Shown: positions 8,273 to 15,627, counted from the stretch's first letter. The stretch: 35,683 nucleotides of DNA from Candidatus Eiseniibacteriota bacterium (GCA_025360715.1 JANYBS010000046.1:1-35683); one strand, 5' to 3'. Numbers and translations are program-made. The notes: generated from the letters alone by a model not told the origin.

Positions 8273-8892
8273 GTGAAACTGAATTCGGATATCGGACAGC
8301 GTTGGTGGATCTTGGCGTACCAGTACGCGACACGATCGACGAGGACGCGTCACTGCCCATCGGCGCCGACGCCCGCGCATATCCCGCGTGAGCATCGACG
8401 TGATCCGCGCCGGCGACGACTCGCCCTACTACCGCGACCAGCTCGTGGCCACGACGCAGGAGGATCTTGACCACGTCATGCCGCGTCTATAAGTACGAGC
8501 TGCGCGACTTCCCGATCGAGACGACGACGCTGGGGGGTTTCACCTGGGGCCAAGGCTCCATCGATTGGACGATGCTCGACGTGGGCGTGACGCGCCTCTT
8601 CAGCATGAACGACATCAACCCGTTCGCCGGCGCTTCGCTGGGCCTGCACTCCGTCACGGTCGGGGACCGGCACCCGCCGCTGCTCGTGACGCCGTACTAC
8701 TCGTACTACACGCCCACACGGGAGTCGAAGACCACGCCGACACTCGATCTGTACGCGGGCATGCTCACGATGCGCACATACGATTTCCAGACGGTCCTCG
8801 AAGTGCGTTTCCATCTGGTGTTCGACAAGTTCCGCGAAGTCAACGGTAAGGGCGCGAACGGTGTGATGATCTCCTTCGGCACCAGCCACTGA
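8273..8892 (+). pseudogene. Frameshifted outer-membrane beta-barrel relic
   Basis: Three frames each carry beta-barrel-like segments that only make sense when joined. The GTG at 8273 opens VKLNSDIGQRWWILAYQYAT. Another frame then reads DEDASLPIGADARAYP to a stop near 8391, and a third reads SIDVIRAGDDSPYYRDQL and HVMPRL to a stop near 8492. After a further shift, VYKYELRDFPIETTTLGG runs intact to 8892 through NPFAGASLGLHSVTVG, LDLYAGMLTMRTYDF and a strand-like end VRFHLVFDKF. At least two frameshifts within about 200 bp make a functional protein unlikely, unless these are sequencing errors. The original was probably a small outer-membrane protein. An ATG at 8467 in the last frame could make a 141-residue C-terminal fragment without a signal peptide. 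Confidence 0.6.
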
Positions 8893-8902
8893 AGCACTGC
8901 GA

Positions 8903-8926
8903 CGGGCGCGAAGTGCCTGGCGCCCG
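8903..8926. terminator. Hairpin between convergent barrel relic and NIPSNAP-like gene
   Basis: CGGGCGC (8903-8909) pairs with GCGCCCG (8920-8926) around a 10-nt loop. A short CTTT follows on the plus strand. It lies 10 nt past the plus-strand stop and 21 nt from the minus-strand stop. Confidence 0.4.
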
Positions 8927-8947
8927 CCGCCTTTGCGCTTCGAGCGA

Positions 8948-9259
8948 TCACCCCTCGATGCGGTAGATCTCACGACGGCCGGACTCCACCAGGTCGTGAT
9001 AGCCCTTCATGATCTCTTCGAGCTGCTTGCCCATCTCGGGATCCATGCCTTTGCCCGACATCATCTCTTCGAACGCCTGCAGGTTCTCGACTTCCATCTC
9101 GGACACCACCGTCCAGTAGCGCTCGGCGGTGAAGTCGGTCATCACTCGCATCTTCGGCATACGGGTGGTGGCGGACAGTTTGGACATAGCGAGGAATTTC
9201 TCGACGAGCGGCTTGGCCTTGCCTGGCTTGCAGAACATGGTTTCCCGAACGAGGAACAT
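8948..9259 (-). CDS. NIPSNAP-like dimeric alpha/beta-barrel protein
   Basis: The product has 103 residues and begins MFLVRETMFCKPGKAKPLVE; GGAGG lies 6 nt before the ATG at 9259. The pattern is a beta strand with a Cys-Lys-Pro-Gly-Lys turn, a helix, paired strands (RVMTDFTAERYWTVVSEMEV), and a Met/Glu-rich helix (LQAFEEMMSGKGMDPEMGKQ) before a YRIEG end. This is the layout of stand-alone ferredoxin-like alpha/beta-barrel proteins such as NIPSNAP and related monooxygenase-fold families. No catalytic role can be assigned. A much longer frame runs upstream to 9760 but reads as noise before this start. Confidence 0.7.
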   Translation of the reverse strand: MFLVRETMFCKPGKAKPLVEKFLAMSKLSATTRMPKMRVMTDFTAERYWTVVSEMEVENLQAFEEMMSGKGMDPEMGKQLEEIMKGYHDLVESGRREIYRIEG

Positions 9260-9611
9260 GTGCGGCCTCCGGAAGGATGGTAAGAGCGCAACGTGGACTG
9301 CGGCCGCGAACGCTATCGGTTCATCCAACCCTGCTGCAAGACCCCATCGACCGCCCCATCGACCGCGGCTGCCGAGCCATGGGTGGCGCCGGGGAACGTG
9401 TAGGCCTATCAGACCGTGGCGCCACTGCGATGAAGGCACCTCGCGATGAGGATGCTTCATCGATTCGCAGGAGTGGACGGGGCGAGAGCCGCGGCATGGA
9501 CGTTGCGGCGGTCGGCGCGCCTGACGGGCTTCGCAAGCGCGTCTCTGGCGCCCGCGCGGTTTCAAGCACCGCGGCACCTCCACGACCTCGCCGTTCAGCA
9601 ACCTAGTCCTT
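9260..9611. other. Intergenic region holding a 12-bp tandem duplication
   Basis: No coding frame is convincing in this 352-bp stretch between two minus-strand genes. It holds the promoter of the NIPSNAP-like gene and the end of the envelope operon, but I could not identify a promoter or a strong terminator. A tandem duplication lies at 9342-9365. Confidence 0.4.
9342..9365. repeat. Two tandem copies of a 12-bp unit
   Basis: CCCCATCGACCG occurs at 9342-9353 and again directly after at 9354-9365. Two perfect copies are consistent with a small replication-slippage duplication. No function is inferred. Confidence 0.6.
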
Positions 9612-10169
9612 TTACTCCGATGCAGAAACGGCTTGGGCCGCTCGCAACGACGGAATGGCCTCCACGAGCGCGCGCGGCAGCTTGAACACATGGCCGGACT
9701 GTAACGTCGCGAGGCCGGGGCCTTCGATCGTGAAGGGGTAGTAGAGCGGATCGCCGACACGGTCCTCGAACTCGCGCAACACCGGGAAGAGCGTCCACTG
9801 CACCTGCGCGATATGCGCGAGCGTGACGGAGGGCTCGATCGACGTCGTCGGACCCAGTCCCATCACCAGACTCGGCACCCATCGTGGCGGTTGCAGAACC
9901 GCAGTCTCCTGCGAATTCCGGCGGACGAACCCACGCTGACGGACCTTGCCGCTGGCGACCGCCCAACCGGTGATCGCTTGCGCGACCGTGTCGTAGTGGA
10001 AGACGGTCTCACCGCTACGGATATGGCGGATGAGCGAGGGCAGATCACGGCGTTGCCTATGCCCTTCCGTGCTCGGTGCAGCGAGTCCCTCGGCGGCTCC
10101 CGCGCTATCGATTCCCAGCCAGAAACGCTCCTTTGGCAAGTGCTCCCACCACGTATGGACATTCGGCAT
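9612..10169 (-). CDS. EVE/PUA-like domain protein (possible modified-base reader)
   Basis: The product has 185 residues and starts MPNVHTWWEHLPKERFWLGI. AAGGAGG ends 8 nt before the ATG and overlaps the stop of the upstream YtxH gene, so it belongs to the same transcript. Features recalling EVE-like or ScoMcrA-type N-terminal domains are the aromatic opening, SLIRHIRSGETVFHYDTVAQ followed by AITGWAVASGKVR, and the later FEDRVGDPLYYPFTI. Those domains belong to the PUA superfamily and bind modified bases in an aromatic cage. No nuclease (HNH) domain is attached, so if it reads modified DNA or RNA it does so alone. Assignment rests on motif resemblance only. Its place at the end of an envelope-protein operon is unexpected. 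Confidence 0.6.
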   Translation of the reverse strand: MPNVHTWWEHLPKERFWLGIDSAGAAEGLAAPSTEGHRQRRDLPSLIRHIRSGETVFHYDTVAQAITGWAVASGKVRQRGFVRRNSQETAVLQPPRWVPSLVMGLGPTTSIEPSVTLAHIAQVQWTLFPVLREFEDRVGDPLYYPFTIEGPGLATLQSGHVFKLPRALVEAIPSLRAAQAVSASE

Positions 10170-10182
10170 GCTTCAGGCCTCC

Positions 10183-10479
10183 TTATGTTCGGGGTAGCGA
10201 AGCGCGACGGTCTGCATCGATCGCAGACCTCGCGTCGGCGCCCAACTCGGTCGCTACCTCCTTGACCGTGTCGGTGACATTCTCGCGGATGTCCTGAATC
10301 GACCGGCCCGCGTCGTTGCCCAAGCGCTGCGCCACCGAGCTGAGCTTGCGGCGCGTCTGCTCCCCACTCGCGGGGGCCATCAGAAGCGCGATCGCGGCGC
10401 CGACCACTGCACCCAGGGCGAAACCGATGAGCGGGTTCAGGTTCATGCCATCATTCTTGGACTGCTTCATGTCATTCAT
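10183..10479 (-). CDS. YtxH-like membrane-anchored small protein
   Basis: The product has 98 residues. ATG at 10479 is preceded by GGAG at 9 nt; a second ATG at 10470 is a less likely start. One transmembrane segment (PLIGFALGAVVGAAIALLMA) is followed by the family signature PASGEQTRRKLSS and a polar helical tail (SIQDIRENVTDTVKEVATEL). This is the YtxH family layout, in which a short glycine-rich anchor carries a cytoplasmic coiled helix. Its start overlaps the end of the DUF948 gene by 8 nt, repeating the ytxG-ytxH pairing of Bacillus, where the genes are general-stress responsive. Molecular function is unknown. Confidence 0.85.
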   Translation of the reverse strand: MNDMKQSKNDGMNLNPLIGFALGAVVGAAIALLMAPASGEQTRRKLSSVAQRLGNDAGRSIQDIRENVTDTVKEVATELGADARSAIDADRRASLPRT

Positions 10480-10885
10480 CGTCGTGGGCTCCGTGATTCG
10501 AGAAGGGCTGCGACTGCATACGGCGGCTCCAAAGCGAGGCAAGACGGACAGCGCCGGCACGTACACCTCGCGCAACTGCGGCGACGGCGAATACAGGCTC
10601 CTCGACCTCATCGAGAAGCACATGCGAGAGACTGGTCACTCGGACGCTCAGGCGTTCCAGGCCCGTCACCGCCCTTTGCGCCGGCATGACGACTTCACGG
10701 ATCGAGACCAGAAGTGCTTGGGTCTCCATCGCGATGCGTTCGATCTGCGCCATCGATTGTTCGGCGGTGGCCGTCAGGCGCGCGGCCGCCTGTCCGACAC
10801 GGACCATGGCCACCGATGTCACGGCGACAAGGGCCACGAAGGAAAGAGTTACAACCACGATGCAGATCTGGACCAAAGGCGTCAT
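10472..10885 (-). CDS. DUF948 (YtxG-like) membrane protein
   Basis: The product has 137 residues starting MTPLVQICIVVVTLSFVALV, one N-terminal membrane anchor. A long helix follows (QAAARLTATAEQSMAQIERI and on to LERLSVRVTSLSHVLLDEVE), typical of DUF948. GAGAGG lies 6 nt before the ATG at 10885. It pairs with the YtxH gene through an 8-nt overlap. The 135-bp gap to the AI-2E gene upstream is the largest inside the block, so a promoter of its own is possible, though none is obvious. An upstream extension of the frame to 11020 lacks coding character. Confidence 0.78.
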   Translation of the reverse strand: MTPLVQICIVVVTLSFVALVAVTSVAMVRVGQAAARLTATAEQSMAQIERIAMETQALLVSIREVVMPAQRAVTGLERLSVRVTSLSHVLLDEVEEPVFAVAAVARGVRAGAVRLASLWSRRMQSQPFSNHGAHDDE

Positions 10886-11020
10886 CGTGAACCTCTCGTA
10901 TTTCGGGGTGGCATCGCGATTCGGCGTGGGTCCGGCGCAGCGACCTGCCGCGCTGCGCTGTCTCTGCCGGCAGCTCACCGCAATAAGAGGGCCAACGGCG
11001 GGAGCCCCGCGGGCTGACAT

Positions 11021-12103
11021 TCACGGGACCCGTTGCGAGGCGGTGCTGTCGAGTCCCTCGGCGGGAACAGTCGCAAGGGCGCCGATGATCGCTTGTAAGC
11101 CCGCAACGACCGGGAGCGCGAGCAGCGCGCCGCCGGGACCCAGCACCTTTGCTCCGGCAAGGACGCTCACAGTGACCACGAACGGATGCATGCGCAGCTG
11201 CCGACCCAGGACTCGAGGCGCGATGAACGTGCCGATGGTCCAGTTGAGGGCGACGTAGATCGCGAGACCGAACCACGCCTCGAAGGGGCTCACACTCCAA
11301 CCTGCGATCCCGATCGCAAGCGCGGTCACCGAGAAGCCCAAGTACGGCAGCAGTTCCGCGAGCCCTGCGAGGAGCGCGAGCACGAGCGCCGCAGGATGTT
11401 GTGCGATCGCCAGCCCCGCTCCCACCGCAGTGGCGGTGACGGCACAGACGATGGCCTGTCCGCGCACGTACCGCTGCAGCGACCGGCCCACGGCGCTGCC
11501 CAGACGTGTGATCTCGGGGCGAGCTTCCTCGGGCGCCAGGCGCATCACACTCACGAACACGGCATCGGATTCCGCCAGGAGATAGAACGAGAGGAGTGGC
11601 AGAAGCGCGAAGCTCAGCAGTTGGCCCAATGCGCCGGCGGCGCCGTGCGCCACGGTGCCACCCACATGCTGCAAGATGCGAGGCGCCTCGTCCTGCAGGC
11701 TCGCGAGTGCCGGGTCAAGCCATGGACTCAACTGGCGCTCCACGCCGAACGAGCGCAGGTCCGAGACGATCTTCGCGAAAACCACGGGTGTGCTCGCGGC
11801 AAGGTGCGCGAGTTCGACACCAAGCCGGGGGATCGCGAGCACGATCGCCGATACGAAGACCGCCATGACGAACGCCATCACGATCGCCGCGACGACGCTC
11901 CGGGGCAGCCGTCGTCCCCGCGGATCGCGGATACGCTCCACCGCGGTGATCGCCGGTAGCAGCGCGTAGGCCAGCAGAATGGAGTAGCCCACGAGCACCG
12001 CCAAGTCGCGCAGGACCCACACGGTCAGCGCGAACATGGCCACGATCATCGCGAGTGTCACGCGCGCGGAAGCAAACGTGCGCTTTATACGCCGATGGGC
12101 CAT
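11021..12103 (-). CDS. AI-2E family transporter (PerM/YdgG-like)
   Basis: The product has 360 residues with about eight hydrophobic segments in the arrangement of AI-2E permeases. Two N-terminal helices (TLAMIVAMFALTVWVLRDL; YSILLAYALLPAI) are followed by a helix pair, an extracellular segment (DLRSFGVERQLSPWLDPAL) and FALLPLLSFYLLAESD. The conserved C-terminal block includes LLPYLGFSVTALAIGIAG, NWTIGTFIAPRVLGRQL and HPFVVTVSVLAGAKVLGPGG. Family members export small molecules or act as ion antiporters, and the substrate here is unknown. The ATG at 12103 lies 4 nt after the TPR lipoprotein stop. A longer frame to 12211 would overlap that gene. Confidence 0.88.
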   Translation of the reverse strand: MAHRRIKRTFASARVTLAMIVAMFALTVWVLRDLAVLVGYSILLAYALLPAITAVERIRDPRGRRLPRSVVAAIVMAFVMAVFVSAIVLAIPRLGVELAHLAASTPVVFAKIVSDLRSFGVERQLSPWLDPALASLQDEAPRILQHVGGTVAHGAAGALGQLLSFALLPLLSFYLLAESDAVFVSVMRLAPEEARPEITRLGSAVGRSLQRYVRGQAIVCAVTATAVGAGLAIAQHPAALVLALLAGLAELLPYLGFSVTALAIGIAGWSVSPFEAWFGLAIYVALNWTIGTFIAPRVLGRQLRMHPFVVTVSVLAGAKVLGPGGALLALPVVAGLQAIIGALATVPAEGLDSTASQRVP

Positions 12104-12107
12104 GACC

Positions 12108-12572
12108 TCACTTTGGTGCGCGCTCGACTTCGGCGAGCGTCGAGCGGTAAAGCGAATCGTGCGCACCACCCGCGGCGACCGCGCGTTGGGCCCAGGCGCG
12201 AGCCTCTGCATGAAGCCGCCGCTGACGCAGCAAGGCGATCGCCAGATTATTCATGGCATCGGCATCCGATGCGGAGTCCCGCAGGGCCCGGCGATATGTG
12301 CGCTCGGCCGCCGACCAGCGCTCCTGCGACGCCTGGATGTTCCCAAGATTGACCCGGGTGCGACTCTGGTGGGGTTGAAGACGCAGGGAGCGCCGGTATT
12401 CCTTCTCGGCCAACGCGCTCTGACCCGTGCGCTCATAGGCAACGCCAAGGTCGTTGTGCTCGCTTGCGTCGAGCGGGTCGTGCAGCACGACCAGATGCGC
12501 GCAACTGGTGAGCGACAGACACAGGAACGCACCAGCCAGTCCGCAGACCACACGCATGCCGGTCGTCGTCAT
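12108..12572 (-). CDS. TPR lipoprotein, partner of the C39 peptidase
   Basis: The product has 154 residues. A lipoprotein signal (MRVVCGLAGAFLCLSLTSC, lipidated Cys24) is followed by about three tetratricopeptide repeats: DASEHNDLGVAYERTGQSAL, SRTRVNLGNIQASQERWSAA and DADAMNNLAIALLRQRRL. It is probably a periplasmic protein-interaction module anchored to a membrane. The ATG overlaps the stop of the upstream C39 peptidase gene by 4 nt (ATGA), a sign of translational coupling and equal output. In some PA2778-type peptidases I recall TPRs attached to the peptidase itself, so here the two modules seem to be split into adjacent genes. Confidence 0.85.
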   Translation of the reverse strand: MTTTGMRVVCGLAGAFLCLSLTSCAHLVVLHDPLDASEHNDLGVAYERTGQSALAEKEYRRSLRLQPHQSRTRVNLGNIQASQERWSAAERTYRRALRDSASDADAMNNLAIALLRQRRLHAEARAWAQRAVAAGGAHDSLYRSTLAEVERAPK

Positions 12573-13462
12573 GGCGTCATCCTAGTGACGACAAGAGCCT
12601 GCGATCCGGCTGTATTCCAGCGCTTCTGCAGTTCGTCGCGACGCTCCTTGCGAGGAGTCGATGTGCCATCGTGAAGCGTGAATGTGGCATGGCTGGCATC
12701 CCAGCCGATGAGCACGCCGAAGTGGCGTACGGTCACGGGCCCGGAGCCGTTCTGGTAGAGCAGGATCACGGGCACACCCCGCTCCAGAAAAGCGATCAGC
12801 GTATCTGCAGTGAGCGTCTGGATATCGGCACGGTAGCCCGCGCGGCGCGCCGCACCTGCGAGATCGGTGATGAGTGAGCCATGCAGCACAGGGTCGTACG
12901 CACTTTCGACCTGCTGCAGCGCAGAGGCGTCTGCGCCGTAGAAGCGCAGGACCATCGCCAGCGAGGCTTGCCCGCAGCGCTCGCGTCTCTGCACCAGGTT
13001 CGGTACGTCCAGTAGGATCGGGGCAAGCTGCGTTGCCGATGATGGGCGGGCCAGCGCAAGGCGCCCAGGCACGGCATCGGCAAGGGTCCAAGGGTTGCTG
13101 CTCTCACTGCGATTGCCGGCCACATCACTCGAACGTACGGTGATCTCGACAGGGCCGTCCCGGTCCTGCCATGGCACCCAGACGACTTCACGCGTACCCG
13201 GGGCGCCAGGCGACAGCAGGACGTGCCCAAGCGAATCACGGAAGCCGGGGATCGAATCGGTCTCGCCTCCCGGCCGCCGGCGCTGGAAATGGTACGCATG
13301 CACCGGCGCATCAGAGCGGACGGTGTGCCCTTGATGGTCCGGGCCCACGAGGTCCGCCGGCGCTGTGAAATGCAGCGGCGTCAGCAGCGCCGCGAGCATC
13401 GCGGCGCTGCCCCCAGAAGTGCGGCCGCCCCGAGTGGGAGATCCCGGGATGCGCGGCTTCAT
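12569..13462 (-). CDS. PA2778-like C39-family cysteine peptidase
   Basis: The product has 297 residues. After a short N-terminal region with a hydrophobic stretch (AAMLAALLTPL) come an Ig/fibronectin-like part (about 45-125; VEITVRSSDVAGNRSESSNP) and a papain-like C39 domain (about 148-290). Predicted catalytic residues are Cys163 in RRERCGQASLAMVLRFYG, His247 in VTVRHFGVLIGW and Asp265 in FTLHDGTS, with Gln158 placed for the oxyanion hole. C39 domains usually cleave double-glycine leaders on ABC exporters. This one stands alone with no transporter or leader peptide, matching the PA2778 type of unknown substrate. Its start overlaps the PA2779-like gene by 4 nt (ATGA) and its stop overlaps the TPR gene in the same way. 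Confidence 0.85.
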   Translation of the reverse strand: MKPRIPGSPTRGGRTSGGSAAMLAALLTPLHFTAPADLVGPDHQGHTVRSDAPVHAYHFQRRRPGGETDSIPGFRDSLGHVLLSPGAPGTREVVWVPWQDRDGPVEITVRSSDVAGNRSESSNPWTLADAVPGRLALARPSSATQLAPILLDVPNLVQRRERCGQASLAMVLRFYGADASALQQVESAYDPVLHGSLITDLAGAARRAGYRADIQTLTADTLIAFLERGVPVILLYQNGSGPVTVRHFGVLIGWDASHATFTLHDGTSTPRKERRDELQKRWNTAGSQALVVTRMTP

Positions 13463-13851
13463 CGCACGATCACGTCATGATGCAGGAGCCGGATCACCAC
13501 GATGACAAGCACTACGACGACGAGCACACCGATGATGCCGCCGGCGGCGTCGCCACCGCTGGGCAGGCCCTTGGTCGCGCTCGCGAGCGTATGCAGGTCC
13601 GCATCCGACATCGACGCAAGCCTGGCCTGCGCGTCGGCCGGCGTGACACCGTAGTCCTTGAGCTTCTGAGCTACGATCCGGTTCTCGAGTCCGCGTTGGG
13701 CGACGAGCATGTCGGCGTCACGCGGAGACCCGATCGCCGTGACGTCCGTGACGCGCGATGCCGACAACCCTGCGAGCGCCGGCGTGACCTGGAGGGTGCT
13801 CATGCACAGCGCCACCACGAGAGCGGTGGTGATTCGGAATGAACGATTCAT
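13459..13851 (-). CDS. PA2779-like (DUF6627) membrane protein
   Basis: The product has 130 residues. The N-terminus is a signal sequence (MNRSFRITTALVVALCMSTL, cleavage near ALAG). The middle has the PA2779 signature in which a KLKDYGVTPADAQARLASMS segment leads into DADLHTLASATKGLPSGGD. The C-terminus is a single glycine-to-valine-rich membrane helix (AAGGIIGVLVVVVLVIVVIR). In Pseudomonas, PA2779 lies next to PA2778, and the same pairing occurs here with a 4-nt overlap. AGGA precedes the ATG by 9 nt. The mature part between signal and anchor would sit outside the inner membrane, next to the exported C39 peptidase, so the pair could be protease and membrane adaptor or substrate (inference). 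Confidence 0.8.
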   Translation of the reverse strand: MNRSFRITTALVVALCMSTLQVTPALAGLSASRVTDVTAIGSPRDADMLVAQRGLENRIVAQKLKDYGVTPADAQARLASMSDADLHTLASATKGLPSGGDAAGGIIGVLVVVVLVIVVIRLLHHDVIVR

Positions 13852-14081
13852 CAGCCGACATCCTTTCCTGTGAGCGAGCGTCGTGAGGACGCGAGCAAAA
13901 CCAATCCGGCCAGGATCGCCACCCCGCCCAGGATCGGCGAGATCGGCACCTGGTGATGTTCCGTCGTCGTGGCCTTGATCGGCCCGACATCGATGAGCGT
14001 GCGCTCGCGGTTGTAGCGGAATCCGCCAAAGAGAAGAACCAACACTCCGACCGCCACGAGTACGGCTCCGATTCGTTTCAT
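13851..14081 (-). CDS. Small two-helix membrane protein
   Basis: The product has 76 residues: MKRIGAVLVAVGVLVLLFGG forms the first helix, then RYNRERTLIDVGPIKATTTE forms a polar loop, and ISPILGGVAILAGLVLLAS the second helix. Similar small proteins are common in bacterial stress clusters and resemble DUF3185-type proteins, but I cannot name the family with certainty. The ATG at 14081 has AAGGA about 10 nt upstream. The stop shares one base with the PA2779-like start (TGATG), so translation of the two is coupled. Confidence 0.75.
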   Translation of the reverse strand: MKRIGAVLVAVGVLVLLFGGFRYNRERTLIDVGPIKATTTEHHQVPISPILGGVAILAGLVLLASSRRSLTGKDVG

Positions 14082-14110
14082 CGATCGTATTCCTTTCGTC
14101 GCGGCAGGAC

Positions 14111-14260
14111 TCAGACCACCTTGCGGCCTTGGATGACTCGCAGCAACACGACGACGATCGCGATGACCAACAGGATGTGGATGAAACCGCCCATCGTGTA
14201 GGAGGTGACGACACCCAGCAGCCACAGCACGATCAGGATCACAGCAATGGTCCACAGCAT
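14111..14260 (-). CDS. Lmo0937-like 49-residue membrane peptide
   Basis: This very short gene starts MLWTIAVILIVLWLLGVVTS and ends RVIQGRKVV. Two closely spaced hydrophobic helices are separated by YTMGGFIH, matching the Lmo0937 family of tiny membrane proteins almost position for position from memory. AGGAGG lies 5 nt before the ATG, a strong ribosome site. It lies 15 nt after the lipoprotein gene and 29 nt before the next gene. Function is unknown, but relatives often sit in stress-response operons. Confidence 0.85.
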   Translation of the reverse strand: MLWTIAVILIVLWLLGVVTSYTMGGFIHILLVIAIVVVLLRVIQGRKVV

Positions 14261-14275
14261 CTCGGCCTCCTGGTC

Positions 14276-14890
14276 CTAGCGCATCGCCACGGTCTGGCTG
14301 ACCGTGAAGCTCATCACGAGGCCGTCGGGTAGCACGACCTGATACCCCTTCGAATGTGCGACCAGACCGGTTGCCGCGAGGCCGCCGACGAGACCTCCGA
14401 CTGCACTGTTGTGCCCGTCACCGACCACCTTGCCGACGAGGGCGCCCGCAGCAGCACCACCTGCGATCGCGCCCAGGTTACGGGCGCGCGGGGAGCCTGC
14501 GACCACCGCCTCCGAATTGGCGCGGATCATCTCCATCTGACCTTCCACGTCGATGCTCCGCACTGCCAGATCCAGCATCGCGCGCGAGCCGCGTTGGGCG
14601 CGCCCCACGCCAGCCACCACACCGCTTACGCGGCTGCCGGCAGCGATCATACCGCCGTTCTGAGTCGGCACCGCTTCGGTGAGTGTGCCGTGCCAAGGGT
14701 CGCCGACGTTGGCGGTCTCCGACGACAGCGTGGATCCAAGCGCGACCCGAAACCGGGTACCGCTCGGAATCGCGCGGGTTGAAACGTGCTCCTGCGTTGC
14801 AGCGTCGGCAGTCGGGCTGGAGGGCTTGCATCCGGCCAGGAGCAGCAGGCCGCACAGGCTGCCAGCACCCAGGAAGAAGCGGTAGGGCAT
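14276..14890 (-). CDS. Glycine-zipper lipoprotein
   Basis: The product has 204 residues. A lipoprotein signal MPYRFFLGAGSLCGLLLLAG is followed by Cys21. A beta-rich domain follows (about 45-150), with SGTRFRVALGSTLSSETANV, GGMIAAGSRVSGVVAGVGRA and LDLAVRSIDVEGQMEMI, resembling TrbI- or FlgI-like hydrophobic-envelope domains used for pore or coat proteins. A glycine-zipper segment (GAIAGGAAAGALVGKVVGDG, then AVGGLVGGLAATGL) may insert in or line a membrane. I preferred the ATG at 14890, which gives a standard lipobox spacing. An ATG at 14929 overlaps the barrel gene stop (TGATG) and is equally possible, adding 13 residues. Confidence 0.75.
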   Translation of the reverse strand: MPYRFFLGAGSLCGLLLLAGCKPSSPTADAATQEHVSTRAIPSGTRFRVALGSTLSSETANVGDPWHGTLTEAVPTQNGGMIAAGSRVSGVVAGVGRAQRGSRAMLDLAVRSIDVEGQMEMIRANSEAVVAGSPRARNLGAIAGGAAAGALVGKVVGDGHNSAVGGLVGGLAATGLVAHSKGYQVVLPDGLVMSFTVSQTVAMR

Positions 14891-14928
14891 GAAAGCGCCA
14901 CCGCGCGGATCGAGACGGGGGATGTTCA

Positions 14929-15519
14929 TCAGAAGCCGATCGCCAGACCGGCGCTGACGGTCCAGAAGTCCGGGTTGAACGTCGTGGGTACGGTCAGGGT
15001 CTTCGCATCTTCCTTCATGAAGATGTAGCGCCCCTGCAGATCCAGGCCGAGCTTGGGGCCCAGCGGCAGGTCGACACCACCCCCCAGATGCACGCCGAGT
15101 TTGTCCGAAGTGGAATCCTTGATCGGAATCGCGCTCGAGTAGTCGAGCGTGGTGCGATACCAGCCCACACCACCGCCCAAATAGAGAGACGGCGCCGGCA
15201 CGAGCCAGAGCGAAGCGGTGACGGGCCACTGATGGATCTTGAGCGCATCGCTCGGGCCGAACGTGTCCTGACGGTAGGCGATCCCCAACTCACCCTTGAG
15301 CACCGGGGCGAGCGTGGTGCGCAGGGCGAGTCCCGCATAGGCCTTGGCATCGGGGGCATTCGTGTCGGTCGACTTCGTGATCCCGACCGAAGGGATCAGC
15401 TCGGTCATCGAAGCGGCAGCGGCATCACGGGCCGGAAGTCCGGCCAGCAGAAGTGCCACAAGAACCATGGCCGGGGCAGCGCGGACTACAGAATTGCGAT
15501 TGAAGGTGAAGGGCTTCAT
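14929..15519 (-). CDS. Outer-membrane beta-barrel protein, first gene of the envelope operon
   Basis: The product has 196 residues. A signal peptide starts MKPFTFNRNSVVRAAPAMVL and ends about DAAAA. Alternating strands typical of an eight-stranded barrel follow: PSVGITKSTDTN, KAYAGLALRTTLAPVLKGEL, SLYLGGGVGWYRTTLDY, KLGVHLGGGVDLPLGPKLGL. It ends in a strand with a C-terminal phenylalanine (FWTVSAGLAIGF), the signal recognised by the BAM machinery. GGAG lies 6 nt before the ATG. It opens the minus-strand block down to about 9.6 kb and has a sigma-54-like promoter about 110 bp upstream. Confidence 0.8.
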   Translation of the reverse strand: MKPFTFNRNSVVRAAPAMVLVALLLAGLPARDAAAASMTELIPSVGITKSTDTNAPDAKAYAGLALRTTLAPVLKGELGIAYRQDTFGPSDALKIHQWPVTASLWLVPAPSLYLGGGVGWYRTTLDYSSAIPIKDSTSDKLGVHLGGGVDLPLGPKLGLDLQGRYIFMKEDAKTLTVPTTFNPDFWTVSAGLAIGF

Positions 15520-15627
15520 GGAGGTCTCCCCGAAAGTGGATGCGAGCGCGCCATCGGCAGCGCCTGCGAATACGTTAAAGGGACGCAGAGCAGGCCATCG
15601 CGCTATCGTCACCGTGGTGGTTTGCGA

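Noticed and set aside
8068-8474. Two short minus-strand frames over the barrel relic
   Set aside because: No ribosome site and no recognisable domain; the plus-strand relic explains the coding signal better.
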